Source of the DNA: Pedobacter sp. UBA1951
GTDB lineage: Bacteria; Bacteroidota; Bacteroidia; Sphingobacteriales; Sphingobacteriaceae
Reading direction: 5' to 3'
DNA length: 5,909 nucleotides
Assembly: GCA_002336465.1 (NCBI GenBank)
Contig: DDEP01000075.1
Coordinates: 3,361 to 9,269, forward strand
Shown: positions 1-5,572 of the stretch, one piece after another
Layout of the letters: every line of letters starts with the position of its first letter
Numbering within the stretch: position 1 is the first letter of the stretch
The notes under the pieces: generated by a model
The model's input: the letters and a program-made list of their open reading frames with translations, nothing else
The model's database searches: none
What the model was told of the DNA's origin: nothing
Position numbers and translations under genes: made by a program

Positions 1-2237
1 TGAAAGGGCAATTTGCCTTGGTAAAAGCCTACGGAAGAGGAGAGAATGGTTGGCTATTAATGAAGCTGGAAGATGAATACGCTTCTGCCGAAGATATTAC
101 GCAAAAAGACAAATCGGTTATTTCTAAAAAGACCATTGAGCAAATGGAGAAAGCTCCAGTTAAGGTGTATGGGCGAAAAACAGTAGAAAAAGATACTACA
201 GTTAAAGATCAAGTCGTAAAACCTAAAGACTTGCTAAAGAAAGAAAAAATAGTGAAAGACGCACCAAAGCAAGCTTTTTACGATAGCTTAAAGCCCATGT
301 TAGCCACTTTGGTAGATAAACCATTTGATAATGATGATTGGTTGTACGAAATAAAATGGGATGGTTATAGGGCTGTTGCTTTTTTGGAGGAAAGCCGGGT
401 TGAGCTGAAATCGAGGAACGACAAAAATTTCAGTGATAAATTTTACCCTATCTACGATGCCCTTAAATCTCTAAATCTAAAGGCCATATTAGATGGCGAA
501 ATTGTGGTAGTCAATGAAAACGGTCAGGCCAATTTTAGTAAACTGCAAAACTGGCGCAGTGAAGCAGATGGAGAACTGATTTATTATGTTTTTGATATTT
601 TGTGGTACGAGGGACATGACCTAAAAGGATTACCCTTGATAGAAAGAAGAAAAATATTAGAAACAATCTTACCCAATCAGTCGCAAATTCAGTTGAGCCA
701 TACTTTTGACACATCGGGCATTGAGTTTTTAGCAGCAGCAAAAAGAATGGGACTGGAGGGCATTATGGCCAAACGAAAAAATAGCCTTTACCATGTTAAC
801 AACCGTTCTGCAGATTGGCTTAAAATCAAAGCCAACAAAAAACAAGAAGTGGTAATAGGTGGTTTTACCAAAAATGAAGGAACCGATAAATTGTTCAGTA
901 GTTTGTTGGTAGGGGTTTTTGATCAGAAGAAAAATTTTATCTATACAGGTAAGGTGGGTACAGGGTTTAATCAGAAAATACAAAAAGAAATGATAGAACA
1001 GTTTATGCCTCTTATCGTTAAAAAACCTGCATTTAGAGAAGAACCCGATGTAAATAAACCCTCCCGTTTTAGGCATGACCCACCACATGCTACAGTAACC
1101 TGGCTAAAGCCTGAGCTCATTTGCGAGGTTAGTTATACAGAGATTACGAGTGATGGCGTAATGCGTCATCCTTCATTTGATGGCATGAGAGCAGATAAAA
1201 AAGCTAAAGAAGTGAGATTAGAAACCGAAAAACCTACTGAGGAAATTGTGGAAGGACAAAATCAGGAAATCATTAAACCAAGAGAAAAAACTGGGCGAAA
1301 AACTCTGCTCAATCCAAGCGGAGCTACACAAGTTAGAAAAGTAGGAGGACACGAATTGCAATTTACCAATCTGAAAAAGGTTTTCTGGCCTATGGAAAAA
1401 ATTACCAAAGGCCAACTGATCAACTATTATTACCAAATTGCTCCGGTTTTGATGCCTTACCTGAAAGAGAGACCCGAATCAATGAACCGTTATCCAAATG
1501 GCATAACAGGGAAAAGCTTTTTCTTTAAGAATGTAAAAGGAAAAGTTCCTGAATGGATGGATACCTATGATTATTACAGCGAAGCAGATCAGGAAAAAAA
1601 AGAATACCTTATTGCCAATAATGAAGCTACCTTATTGTACATGATCAACATGGGTTGCATAGAGCTTAACCCTTGGAGCAGTACAGTTAAAAAGCCAGAT
1701 TACCCTACTTTTTGTATCATAGATCTTGATCCAGATCAAAACACCTTTGATCAAGTTATAGAAACGGCACAAGTTACAAAATCAGTATTAGATAGTATGG
1801 GCGTAGAAAGTTATTGCAAAACAAGTGGTTCTACAGGACTTCATATTTATATTCCTTTAGGCAATAAATATACTTATGATCAGAGCAAAGAATTTGGTCG
1901 CATCATTGCCACTTTGGTTAACCGCGAATTACCTCAATTCACTACATTAGAAAGGCATGTTTCAGCCCGTAAGGGAAAATTATATATCGATTTCTTGCAA
2001 AACAGACCTCATGCAACCATTGCCTGTGCATATGTGGTAAGACCTAAACCTGGGGCACCGGTATCTATGCCTTTGCAGTGGGATGAGGTTAAGAAAGGAA
2101 TGAAAATGACAGATTTTAATATTCATAACGCTGTAGAAAGAGTGGAGAGCTTAGGCGATATTTTTAAACCTGTTATGGGTAAGGGAATAGACCTTTTAAA
2201 GGTAATTGAAAGCGTTTCGCACAACAATATCGAATAA
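1..2237 (+). CDS. ligD: DNA ligase D (NHEJ ligase-polymerase), 5' end outside window
   Basis: Multidomain repair enzyme of bacterial non-homologous end joining. The ligase seals nicks through a lysyl-AMP made from ATP, the polymerase fills or extends ends, and the phosphoesterase trims 3' ends; the usual partner is Ku. The frame is open to the left edge, so the real start lies upstream and most of the phosphoesterase domain is missing. Numbering from the TTG at 18, residues 1-27 are the last strands of that domain (GWLLMKLEDEYA). A Lys-rich linker runs to about 88. The ligase domain (about 90-405) shows motif I EIKWDG with nucleotidyl-acceptor Lys113, motif III DGEIVVV (Glu161), motif IV EGIMAKR (247-253), motif V WLKIK (267-271) and an OB-fold end near RHPSF (383). 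After a second linker, the polymerase domain (about 449-735) carries the metal-binding DLD (569-571), the SGSTGLH motif (603-609) and the third Asp at 658 in LYIDFLQN. All key residues visible here are intact. No ku gene lies in the window. Confidence 0.96.
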   Translation, partial: KGQFALVKAYGRGENGWLLMKLEDEYASAEDITQKDKSVISKKTIEQMEKAPVKVYGRKTVEKDTTVKDQVVKPKDLLKKEKIVKDAPKQAFYDSLKPMLATLVDKPFDNDDWLYEIKWDGYRAVAFLEESRVELKSRNDKNFSDKFYPIYDALKSLNLKAILDGEIVVVNENGQANFSKLQNWRSEADGELIYYVFDILWYEGHDLKGLPLIERRKILETILPNQSQIQLSHTFDTSGIEFLAAAKRMGLEGIMAKRKNSLYHVNNRSADWLKIKANKKQEVVIGGFTKNEGTDKLFSSLLVGVFDQKKNFIYTGKVGTGFNQKIQKEMIEQFMPLIVKKPAFREEPDVNKPSRFRHDPPHATVTWLKPELICEVSYTEITSDGVMRHPSFDGMRADKKAKEVRLETEKPTEEIVEGQNQEIIKPREKTGRKTLLNPSGATQVRKVGGHELQFTNLKKVFWPMEKITKGQLINYYYQIAPVLMPYLKERPESMNRYPNGITGKSFFFKNVKGKVPEWMDTYDYYSEADQEKKEYLIANNEATLLYMINMGCIELNPWSSTVKKPDYPTFCIIDLDPDQNTFDQVIETAQVTKSVLDSMGVESYCKTSGSTGLHIYIPLGNKYTYDQSKEFGRIIATLVNRELPQFTTLERHVSARKGKLYIDFLQNRPHATIACAYVVRPKPGAPVSMPLQWDEVKKGMKMTDFNIHNAVERVESLGDIFKPVMGKGIDLLKVIESVSHNNIE

Positions 2238-2240
2238 GGA
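2235..2240 (+). promoter_or_regulatory. Shine-Dalgarno-like site of the CinA-type gene overlapping the ligD stop
   Basis: The ligD stop codon TAA runs straight into GGA, giving TAAGGA, six bases before the ATG at 2247. Other genes in this window lack a clear Shine-Dalgarno, so this purine-rich run supports the chosen start and suggests that ribosomes ending ligD help to start the next gene. Confidence 0.45.
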
Positions 2241-2246
2241 TAAGAT

Positions 2247-2735
2247 ATGAATACAATCATAGAGAACTGTTGTAAGATGCTGCTTGAAGAAAAGCTCTCC
2301 ATAGCATTTGCAGAAAGTGCCACAGCTGGCAGGGCTTGTATGGAATTTAGTTTATGCAAAGATGCAGGTACCTTTTTAAAGGGAGGAATAAATTGTTACG
2401 ATGCCGTAATCAAAGAAACTTTGTTGGAGGTTCCGAAACAACTGATTGATGTTTATACTCCTGAATCTGCGGAAGTTTCTTTTGCTATTGCCAAAGGATT
2501 GGTTAAATTAATTGATGCAGATTTGCATATAGGTATAACCGGGCTTACCAGTTCCGGAGGTAGCGAAACACCAGAAAAACCTGTAGGTACGATGTTTTTT
2601 TGTGGTCTTTACCATAACGAGAAAATATTTGAAGACCGAAAAGTTTTTGACGGCGAAGCAGAAGAAATCATACTAAAATCTGTAGAGCATATAGCCCTAT
2701 TGGTAAGCAATAGTTTTCAAAAAGGTTTGTTGTAA
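2247..2735 (+). CDS. CinA C-terminal-domain protein (PncC-like NMN amidohydrolase family)
   Basis: A 162-residue stand-alone CinA C-terminal domain without the N-terminal MoeA-like domain of long CinA. Characterised members (PncC) deamidate nicotinamide mononucleotide to NaMN in cytosolic pyridine-nucleotide recycling. Family marks are FAESATAGR near residue 20, the GGINCYDAVIKETLL stretch with the conserved Tyr and Lys, the GITGLTSSGGS loop, and EKPVGTMFF. Two signatures deviate. The usual ESCTGG is ESATAG, with one Gly lost, and the GIAGPxGG-type loop reads GLTSSGG. The Ser after Glu is kept. Activity is therefore plausible but not assured; it may be a divergent paralogue of a separate full-length CinA. 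Nine bases separate it from the ligD stop, and an AAGGA at 2236-2240 that overlaps the stop can serve as its ribosome binding site, so co-transcription and translational coupling with ligD are likely. Family assignment is firm; substrate is inferred. Confidence 0.88.
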   Translation: MNTIIENCCKMLLEEKLSIAFAESATAGRACMEFSLCKDAGTFLKGGINCYDAVIKETLLEVPKQLIDVYTPESAEVSFAIAKGLVKLIDADLHIGITGLTSSGGSETPEKPVGTMFFCGLYHNEKIFEDRKVFDGEAEEIILKSVEHIALLVSNSFQKGLL

Positions 2736-2791
2736 ACCCCTTGTATTGTGCTTAACAGCATAGAAGAATAGTATGATTTCTTGTAAGCAGG

Positions 2792-3370
2792 TTATTTTAA
2801 GTTGCCTTTGATTTTTCTGATGGCATTGATATGCGAATTGATGACAGGCGTCATTTTATTTGCAAAAGCTTTTAAATCGGGATCTGTACCTTTCATAGCC
2901 TCGTGCTGCATAAGAGCCAGTACCCTTACATGGTCTTTTTCCATCATATCAGCATATTTCTTATCAAAATCACTACCAGTTTTTTCGGCCAGTTCGTTTC
3001 TGCTGTTTTGGTAATCCTTGCTCATGGTTGCCGGTAAGGTAATATTTTTACTCTTAGCTAAGGCAATGAGTTCATCATTAGCGGCGCCATGATCTTTTAA
3101 CATCATATTCGCAAAATCTGCGATTGCTTTGTTTTCGGTTTTACTGATGGCAAGATTGGCCAAACTAACTTCTGCAATGCCTCCATCTGCCGCATTGGTA
3201 GCGAATTCTGCTTCTTTTTCGTTAACCGTAATAATATTATTTGCGGTGGTTGCAGTATCTTTTGTACTATTAACACTATCTGCTAGTTCTTTGGCATCTT
3301 TTGGCCGAGAGTTACAGGCAATCATTACTGTAAAAACTGCGCTGTACAATAAAAAAAGTAAATTTTTCAT
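2792..3370 (-). CDS. DUF4142 ferritin-like lipoprotein
   Basis: A 192-residue exported protein with a DUF4142 domain, a ferritin-like helical family common in Bacteroidota and Proteobacteria, often linked to stress and without a defined reaction. Residues 1-18 are a hydrophobic signal ending MIA before Cys19, a lipobox-like site, so the protein is probably lipid-anchored in the envelope. A Thr/Asn-rich spacer runs to about 48. The helical domain (about 50-190) starts EKEAEFATNAADGGIAEVSLA, followed by FANMMLKDHGAANDEL, MMEKDHVRVLALMQHEA and the C-terminal INSHINAIRKIK. His94, His147, His156, His180 and nearby Glu/Asp residues are candidate metal ligands, though metal binding is not established for the family. 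The gene lies 68 bases downstream of the DUF892 gene on the same strand and converges on the CinA-type gene with only 56 bases between stops. No Shine-Dalgarno precedes the start, which is fixed by the signal peptide. Confidence 0.9.
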   Translation of the reverse strand: MKNLLFLLYSAVFTVMIACNSRPKDAKELADSVNSTKDTATTANNIITVNEKEAEFATNAADGGIAEVSLANLAISKTENKAIADFANMMLKDHGAANDELIALAKSKNITLPATMSKDYQNSRNELAEKTGSDFDKKYADMMEKDHVRVLALMQHEAMKGTDPDLKAFANKMTPVINSHINAIRKIKGNLK

Positions 3371-3395
3371 GTGCTTATTTTTAAATTATTAAAAG

Positions 3396-3422
3396 CCGGT
3401 GCCCACATTTTGCAAACACCGG
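3396..3422 (-). terminator. Possible weak terminator or processing hairpin between the DUF892 and DUF4142 genes
   Basis: CCGGTG at 3396-3401 and CACCGG at 3417-3422 form a perfect 6-bp GC-rich stem around a 15-base loop. Read on the minus strand it lies 17 bases past the DUF892 stop and is followed by CTTTTAATAATTT, an interrupted T-rich run. It could end or attenuate transcription, or act as a 3' stabiliser before the DUF4142 gene. The T-run is poor, so read-through is likely. Confidence 0.4.
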
Positions 3423-3438
3423 TACAAACAGAAAAAAA

Positions 3439-3951
3439 CTATGCCATTATATTTGCTTCAGACATTGCGATGTCTGTAAGCTTGCGGTCGGTTTCTTTCT
3501 CTTGGGCAAGTGTAATTTCGAGCAGACCTTTAGCCTCTGCATGTTCCATAAGACTTGCATAAGTTATTAAACAACCGTAGCTGGCAATTTCATAATGTTC
3601 TATCTTTTGGGCTGCGGCAATTAAAGCAGCATCTAAAGCTTCGTTGTTTTCAAAATCATCTATAATTTCTTCGGCTTCTTTAATCAAACCTTCCATTGCT
3701 TGGCATTTTTTTGCTGTTATACTAAGATTCATGAGCATGAAAATCTGTTTTAACCTTTCAATCTGTTCTGCCGTTTCGGTATGATGTTCTGTAAAAGCTG
3801 TTTTAAGTTTTTCACTCACAGCTTTTTCAGCCATTTTTTTCAAACCCTTTAAAAGTTGCTTTTCAGCACCTAAAATATCTCTAAGTTCATCTACGAAAAG
3901 CTCGTGTAGATGAGCGTTAGGCATAGCGTTATCATCTCTTTTATTTTTCAT
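3439..3951 (-). CDS. DUF892 (YciE/YciF-type) ferritin-like protein
   Basis: A 170-residue protein of the DUF892 ferritin-like family, whose best known members are E. coli YciE and YciF, associated with general stress. The YciF structure is a four-helix ferritin-like dimer; its biochemical role is open. Recognition comes from the N-terminal HELFVDELRDILGAEKQLLKGL (about 16-37), helix 2 with TEHHTETAEQIERL (about 54-67), the linker KCQAMEGLIKEAEEII (82-97), the helix-3 signature KIEHYEIASYG (116-126), and the final EKETDRKL helix. Acidic residues and His at 22, 30, 56, 57, 59, 118, 119, 121 and 151 are candidate di-metal ligands. There is no signal peptide, so it is cytosolic, unlike its neighbour at 2792-3370. 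The start at 3951 lacks a Shine-Dalgarno; Met10 (3924) is a possible alternative start just before the conserved region. The gene is transcribed away from the small basic protein at 4138 from a shared upstream region. Confidence 0.93.
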   Translation of the reverse strand: MKNKRDDNAMPNAHLHELFVDELRDILGAEKQLLKGLKKMAEKAVSEKLKTAFTEHHTETAEQIERLKQIFMLMNLSITAKKCQAMEGLIKEAEEIIDDFENNEALDAALIAAAQKIEHYEIASYGCLITYASLMEHAEAKGLLEITLAQEKETDRKLTDIAMSEANIMA

Positions 3952-4026
3952 GGTAATTGGTTTTTGGGTGGATATTTGATGTGCCTATAAAAGAAAACTT
4001 TAACGGTTTTTGTTTCTTAGAGTTAA

Positions 4027-4073
4027 AAAAACGAGTATTTTATGAATTCTAACAAGTACTAATACCCGTTTTT
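4027..4073. repeat. Imperfect 13-bp inverted repeat in the divergent intergenic region
   Basis: The arms AAAAACGAGTATT (4027-4039) and AATACCCGTTTTT (4061-4073) pair along 13 positions around a 21-base loop. The one non-Watson-Crick position is an A-C mismatch in a plus-strand RNA but a G-U wobble in a minus-strand RNA. On the minus strand the second arm ends in seven T, giving a terminator-like or attenuator-like shape upstream of the DUF892 gene. It could instead be an operator for the divergent pair. The rest of the gap at 3952-4137 shows no further gene, and I found no good TAnnTTTG promoter in it. Confidence 0.5.
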
Positions 4074-4137
4074 AAGAGAACATAAACAATCGGCTTAGAT
4101 TTATCTTATTAGTTAAGTAAAACAAAATGATAAGACA

Positions 4138-4314
4138 ATGGCAAAGTATTCTAAAAAAGCAGGCGAGAAAGTAGAAAAAGCCATGCACGAAATGAAAGAA
4201 GGAGAATTAAAAACCGGAACCGGTAAAAAAGTAACCTCTAAAAAACAGGCTGTTGCTATCGGCCTTTCTGAGGCTAGGGATGCAGGAGCAAAAGTTCCAA
4301 AAAAGAAATCTTAA
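4138..4314 (+). CDS. Small Lys-rich DUF6496-type protein
   Basis: A 58-residue, strongly basic protein: 15 Lys and no Cys or Trp. The N-terminal half (MAKYSKKAGEKVEKAMHEMK) looks helical. A Gly/Thr/Lys turn (KTGTGKK) leads into the signature TSKKQAVAIGLSEARDAGAKVPKKK, which I recognise from small DUF6496-type proteins that are widespread and uncharacterised. Composition would allow nucleic-acid binding, but that is inference only. The ATG at 4138 is the first in frame and no Shine-Dalgarno is evident. The gene stands alone: it is divergent from the DUF892 gene and ends 12 bases before a strong intrinsic terminator. The gene is convincing from its family-like C-terminal motif, but it is short enough to be missed by length cut-offs. 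Confidence 0.85.
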   Translation: MAKYSKKAGEKVEKAMHEMKEGELKTGTGKKVTSKKQAVAIGLSEARDAGAKVPKKKS

Positions 4315-4326
4315 GAAGGTATTTTT

Positions 4327-4378
4327 GAGCAACATAAAGTAAAACTACCAATAAAATGGGGCTTTATGTTGCTTTTTT
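4327..4378 (+). terminator. Intrinsic terminator of the small Lys-rich gene
   Basis: AGCAACATAAAG (4328-4339) and CTTTATGTTGCT (4362-4373) are perfect 12-bp complements, extended by a G-T pair at 4327/4374, around a 22-base loop. The downstream arm runs into six T (4373-4378). Stem plus T-run and the position 12 bases after the stop at 4314 make a plus-strand Rho-independent terminator. There is no T-run in the minus direction. The downstream arm contains the stop codon of the convergent small ORF. Confidence 0.88.
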
Positions 4379-4528
4379 ATCTTTATCCTCCTCTAAGTGC
4401 ATGAGCTCGTCAAACCGTGCCTTGAGTTCATTGAGCTTTGTTTCTGTAACCTTAGATCTTTCTCTCAGCGCTTTAGATTTGTTCAACAGATTATTTATTA
4501 TCTGTTTGCTTTTGCTCAACTTGCTCAT
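4364..4528 (-). CDS. Predicted small coiled-coil protein (54 aa)
   Basis: An uninterrupted ORF from ATG at 4528 to TAA at 4364-4366. I do not recognise the family. The 54 residues are highly charged and lack Cys, Trp, Gly and Pro. Hydrophobic residues recur in a 3-4 pattern (Leu32, Leu35, Phe39, Leu42, plus Leu14 and Leu21), so residues of about 11-46 should form one long amphipathic helix or coiled coil, with a Lys/Ser-rich head (MSKLSKSKQ) and an acidic-to-Lys tail (HLEEDKDKKAT). The last codons and stop lie within the terminator stem of the convergent plus-strand gene. A TATATTTG matching the Bacteroidota -7 consensus lies 16 bases upstream of the start. The protein-like composition and promoter argue for a real gene; shortness and lack of a known family argue caution. 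Confidence 0.5.
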   Translation of the reverse strand: MSKLSKSKQIINNLLNKSKALRERSKVTETKLNELKARFDELMHLEEDKDKKAT

Positions 4529-4544
4529 ATAAATCTTGTTTACT

Positions 4545-4552
4545 CAAATATA
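4545..4552 (-). promoter_or_regulatory. Possible Bacteroidota -7 element (TATATTTG) for the small coiled-coil ORF
   Basis: Read on the minus strand, these bases are TATATTTG, an exact match to the Bacteroidota -7 consensus TAnnTTTG, 16 bases before the ATG at 4528. No good -33 TTTG is seen at the usual spacing, so the match may be chance in AT-rich DNA. Confidence 0.35.
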
Positions 4553-4588
4553 GCTTTTAAGAGAGTATGAATTTTAAATTATTGAAAA

Positions 4589-4628
4589 ACAGGTATCTTG
4601 TAAGTTATCTACCTATACTTACAGGTAT
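4589..4628. repeat. Repeat cluster upstream of the KTSC gene: direct ACAGGTAT pair and overlapping hairpins
   Basis: ACAGGTAT occurs at 4589-4596 and again at 4621-4628, 32 bases apart. Between them TGTAAGT (4599-4605) and ACTTACA (4617-4623) make a 7-bp stem with an 11-base loop. TACCT at 4610-4614 can pair with either AGGTA copy, so alternative folds compete. The cluster ends 30 bases before the KTSC start and could be an operator or leader element. The repeats are short and the region is AT-rich, so chance is a real possibility. Confidence 0.35.
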
Positions 4629-4658
4629 AAATAACACTGGATAACAAATCATTGAGTT

Positions 4659-4862
4659 ATGCCTTCTTCCGTAATTGCACACATCAGTTATCAGGCAGAA
4701 AAACAAGCTTTAACCGTAGTTTTCAACTCTGGTGATGTTTATCTCTATGAAAAAGTTCCAGAAAAGATCTATAAAGAATTTAAAGCGGCCATTTCAAAAG
4801 GTAAATACCTTAATCGTAAACTTAAAAAACACTTTATGGGTAAAAAAATAACGCCACTCTAA
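4659..4862 (+). CDS. KTSC-domain protein
   Basis: A 67-residue protein consisting almost wholly of a KTSC domain, the roughly 60-residue module named for its occurrence at the C-terminus of some lysyl-tRNA synthetases and also found alone in bacteria. Its function is unknown and RNA binding has been suggested. The family pattern is clear: MPSSVIAHISY at the start, LTVVFNSG near 18-25, the central Y-x-Y motif in VYLYEKVP (28-35), then YKEFKAAISKGKYLNRKLKKHF. A basic tail (MGKKITPL) follows. The start is fixed by the conserved N-terminal MPSSVI. It is flanked by about 130 bases upstream and 119 bases downstream, so it is probably monocistronic; no clear terminator follows it. Likely cytosolic, with no signal sequence. 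Confidence 0.9.
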   Translation: MPSSVIAHISYQAEKQALTVVFNSGDVYLYEKVPEKIYKEFKAAISKGKYLNRKLKKHFMGKKITPL

Positions 4863-4981
4863 AAACCTGCGTTAAATACGGTTGAGCATTCTTAAAATAC
4901 CTGATTTTGAGATACCAAGAACTTTTTAAAGTGTTTAACCATTTTAATAGAGAAGTTTTTAACCTTATTAAAAGTTAAAAT

Positions 4982-5203
4982 ATGAAAGCGATTAAGATAA
5001 TATGTGCAGCTGCAATAGGCTTTTTTGCAATAAGCTGTCGTTCTGAAAATAAAGAGCGGATGATGACAGATAGTAGTGTGTTTGACGATACGACTGTGAT
5101 AGACAGCAGCGGCGTAGCCGATACCGCAGGCATGGATACAATGTACCGAAACAGCCCGGCTCGTTCTGATACGGCTAAAACTACACCTAAAGAAAGAAAT
5201 TAA
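4982..5203 (+). CDS. Small Asp/Ser/Thr-rich lipoprotein
   Basis: A 73-residue predicted lipoprotein with no family I recognise. Residues 1-18 are a signal peptide (Lys2, Lys5, hydrophobic core) ending AIS before Cys19, a lipobox-like site, so it is probably envelope-anchored. The mature part is short, hydrophilic and probably unstructured. From residue 30 to the C-terminus it divides into four blocks of exactly 11 residues, each beginning with Asp followed by Ser or Thr (Asp30, 41, 52, 63). Blocks 1 and 2 (DSSVFDDTTVI, DSSGVADTAGM) also share a second Asp-Thr at positions 7-8. The tail is basic (TTPKERN). It heads a tight run of three plus-strand genes, 17 bases before the next ATG. The AT-rich 119-base gap upstream must hold the promoter, but I cannot place it reliably. 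Confidence 0.75.
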   Translation: MKAIKIICAAAIGFFAISCRSENKERMMTDSSVFDDTTVIDSSGVADTAGMDTMYRNSPARSDTAKTTPKERN

Positions 5204-5220
5204 CCTTAATATTTATAGTG

Positions 5221-5568
5221 ATGGAAATTCAATTTGAGCAAAACAGAGACTTTAACCAGCTACACAGAGAAGAAAGCATGGTTTCTGATAAAAAAGAATC
5301 AGACAAAGGAGAAGTAGGAGGCAGCGAGGGAAATCCCGACCAGAAACTGGTAAACAGGAAAAAATTGGATAACAAAGAAAAAGAATTAAATCGCAGGCCT
5401 GCAGATATTGCCCATGGAAAAGGTAATCAGCAGGGAGATGAAAATACCTCTGCCATAGCAGGAATACACAGCGATCAACAGAATTCTACCAGAGGCAATA
5501 AGAAACCTTTGGGAGAAGACCCTAATTATAATGCAGAAGTAGAAAATAAAGAAAACAAAACACAGTAA
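5221..5568 (+). CDS. Hydrophilic, probably disordered protein (115 aa)
   Basis: No family recognised. From ATG 5221 the protein has 115 residues, of which 42 are Asp, Glu, Lys or Arg and 23 are Asn or Gln. Gly is 10 of 115, about 9 percent. It has no Cys or Trp, one Tyr, two Phe, and no hydrophobic core or signal peptide. This is the composition of intrinsically disordered, hydrophilin-like proteins that often accumulate under water or osmotic stress. That role is inference from composition only. A GTG at 5218 directly precedes the ATG and would add one residue; the ATG is preferred. It sits 17 bases after the lipoprotein gene and only 4 bases before the DUF2383 gene, so the three are probably one transcript. 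Confidence 0.75.
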   Translation: MEIQFEQNRDFNQLHREESMVSDKKESDKGEVGGSEGNPDQKLVNRKKLDNKEKELNRRPADIAHGKGNQQGDENTSAIAGIHSDQQNSTRGNKKPLGEDPNYNAEVENKENKTQ

Positions 5569-5572
5569 TACT

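Noticed and set aside
18..20. TTG as the start codon of the ligase gene
   Set aside because: The frame stays open to the left edge and the residues before it continue the phosphoesterase-domain ending, so the true start is outside the window.
535..1436. Minus-strand open frames at 535-741, 729-1088 and 1218-1436
   Set aside because: They lie wholly opposite ligD, whose motifs are unmistakable. Their Phe/Leu/Cys-rich translations are typical antisense artefacts.
2123..2359. Minus-strand open frame across the ligD-CinA junction
   Set aside because: It overlaps two recognised genes on the other strand and has no family-like sequence.
2802..3562. Plus-strand open frames at 2802-3014, 3129-3392 and 3371-3562
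   Set aside because: They are mirror images of the DUF4142 and DUF892 genes, with no protein family resemblance.
4096..4103. TAGATTTA as a -7 element for the small Lys-rich gene
   Set aside because: It lacks the final G of TAnnTTTG and has no -33 partner at the expected distance.
4882..4909. TTG (4882) with TGATTTTG (4902-4909) as a Bacteroidota promoter for the lipoprotein operon
   Set aside because: The -7 element has a mismatch at its second base and the spacing is 17 rather than about 19, so I could not support it.
4933..4964. Near-repeat GTTTAACC (4933-4940) and GTTTTTAACC (4955-4964) before the lipoprotein gene as a regulator site
   Set aside because: The matches are short and made of A and T runs in a very AT-rich gap, so they are not distinguishable from chance.
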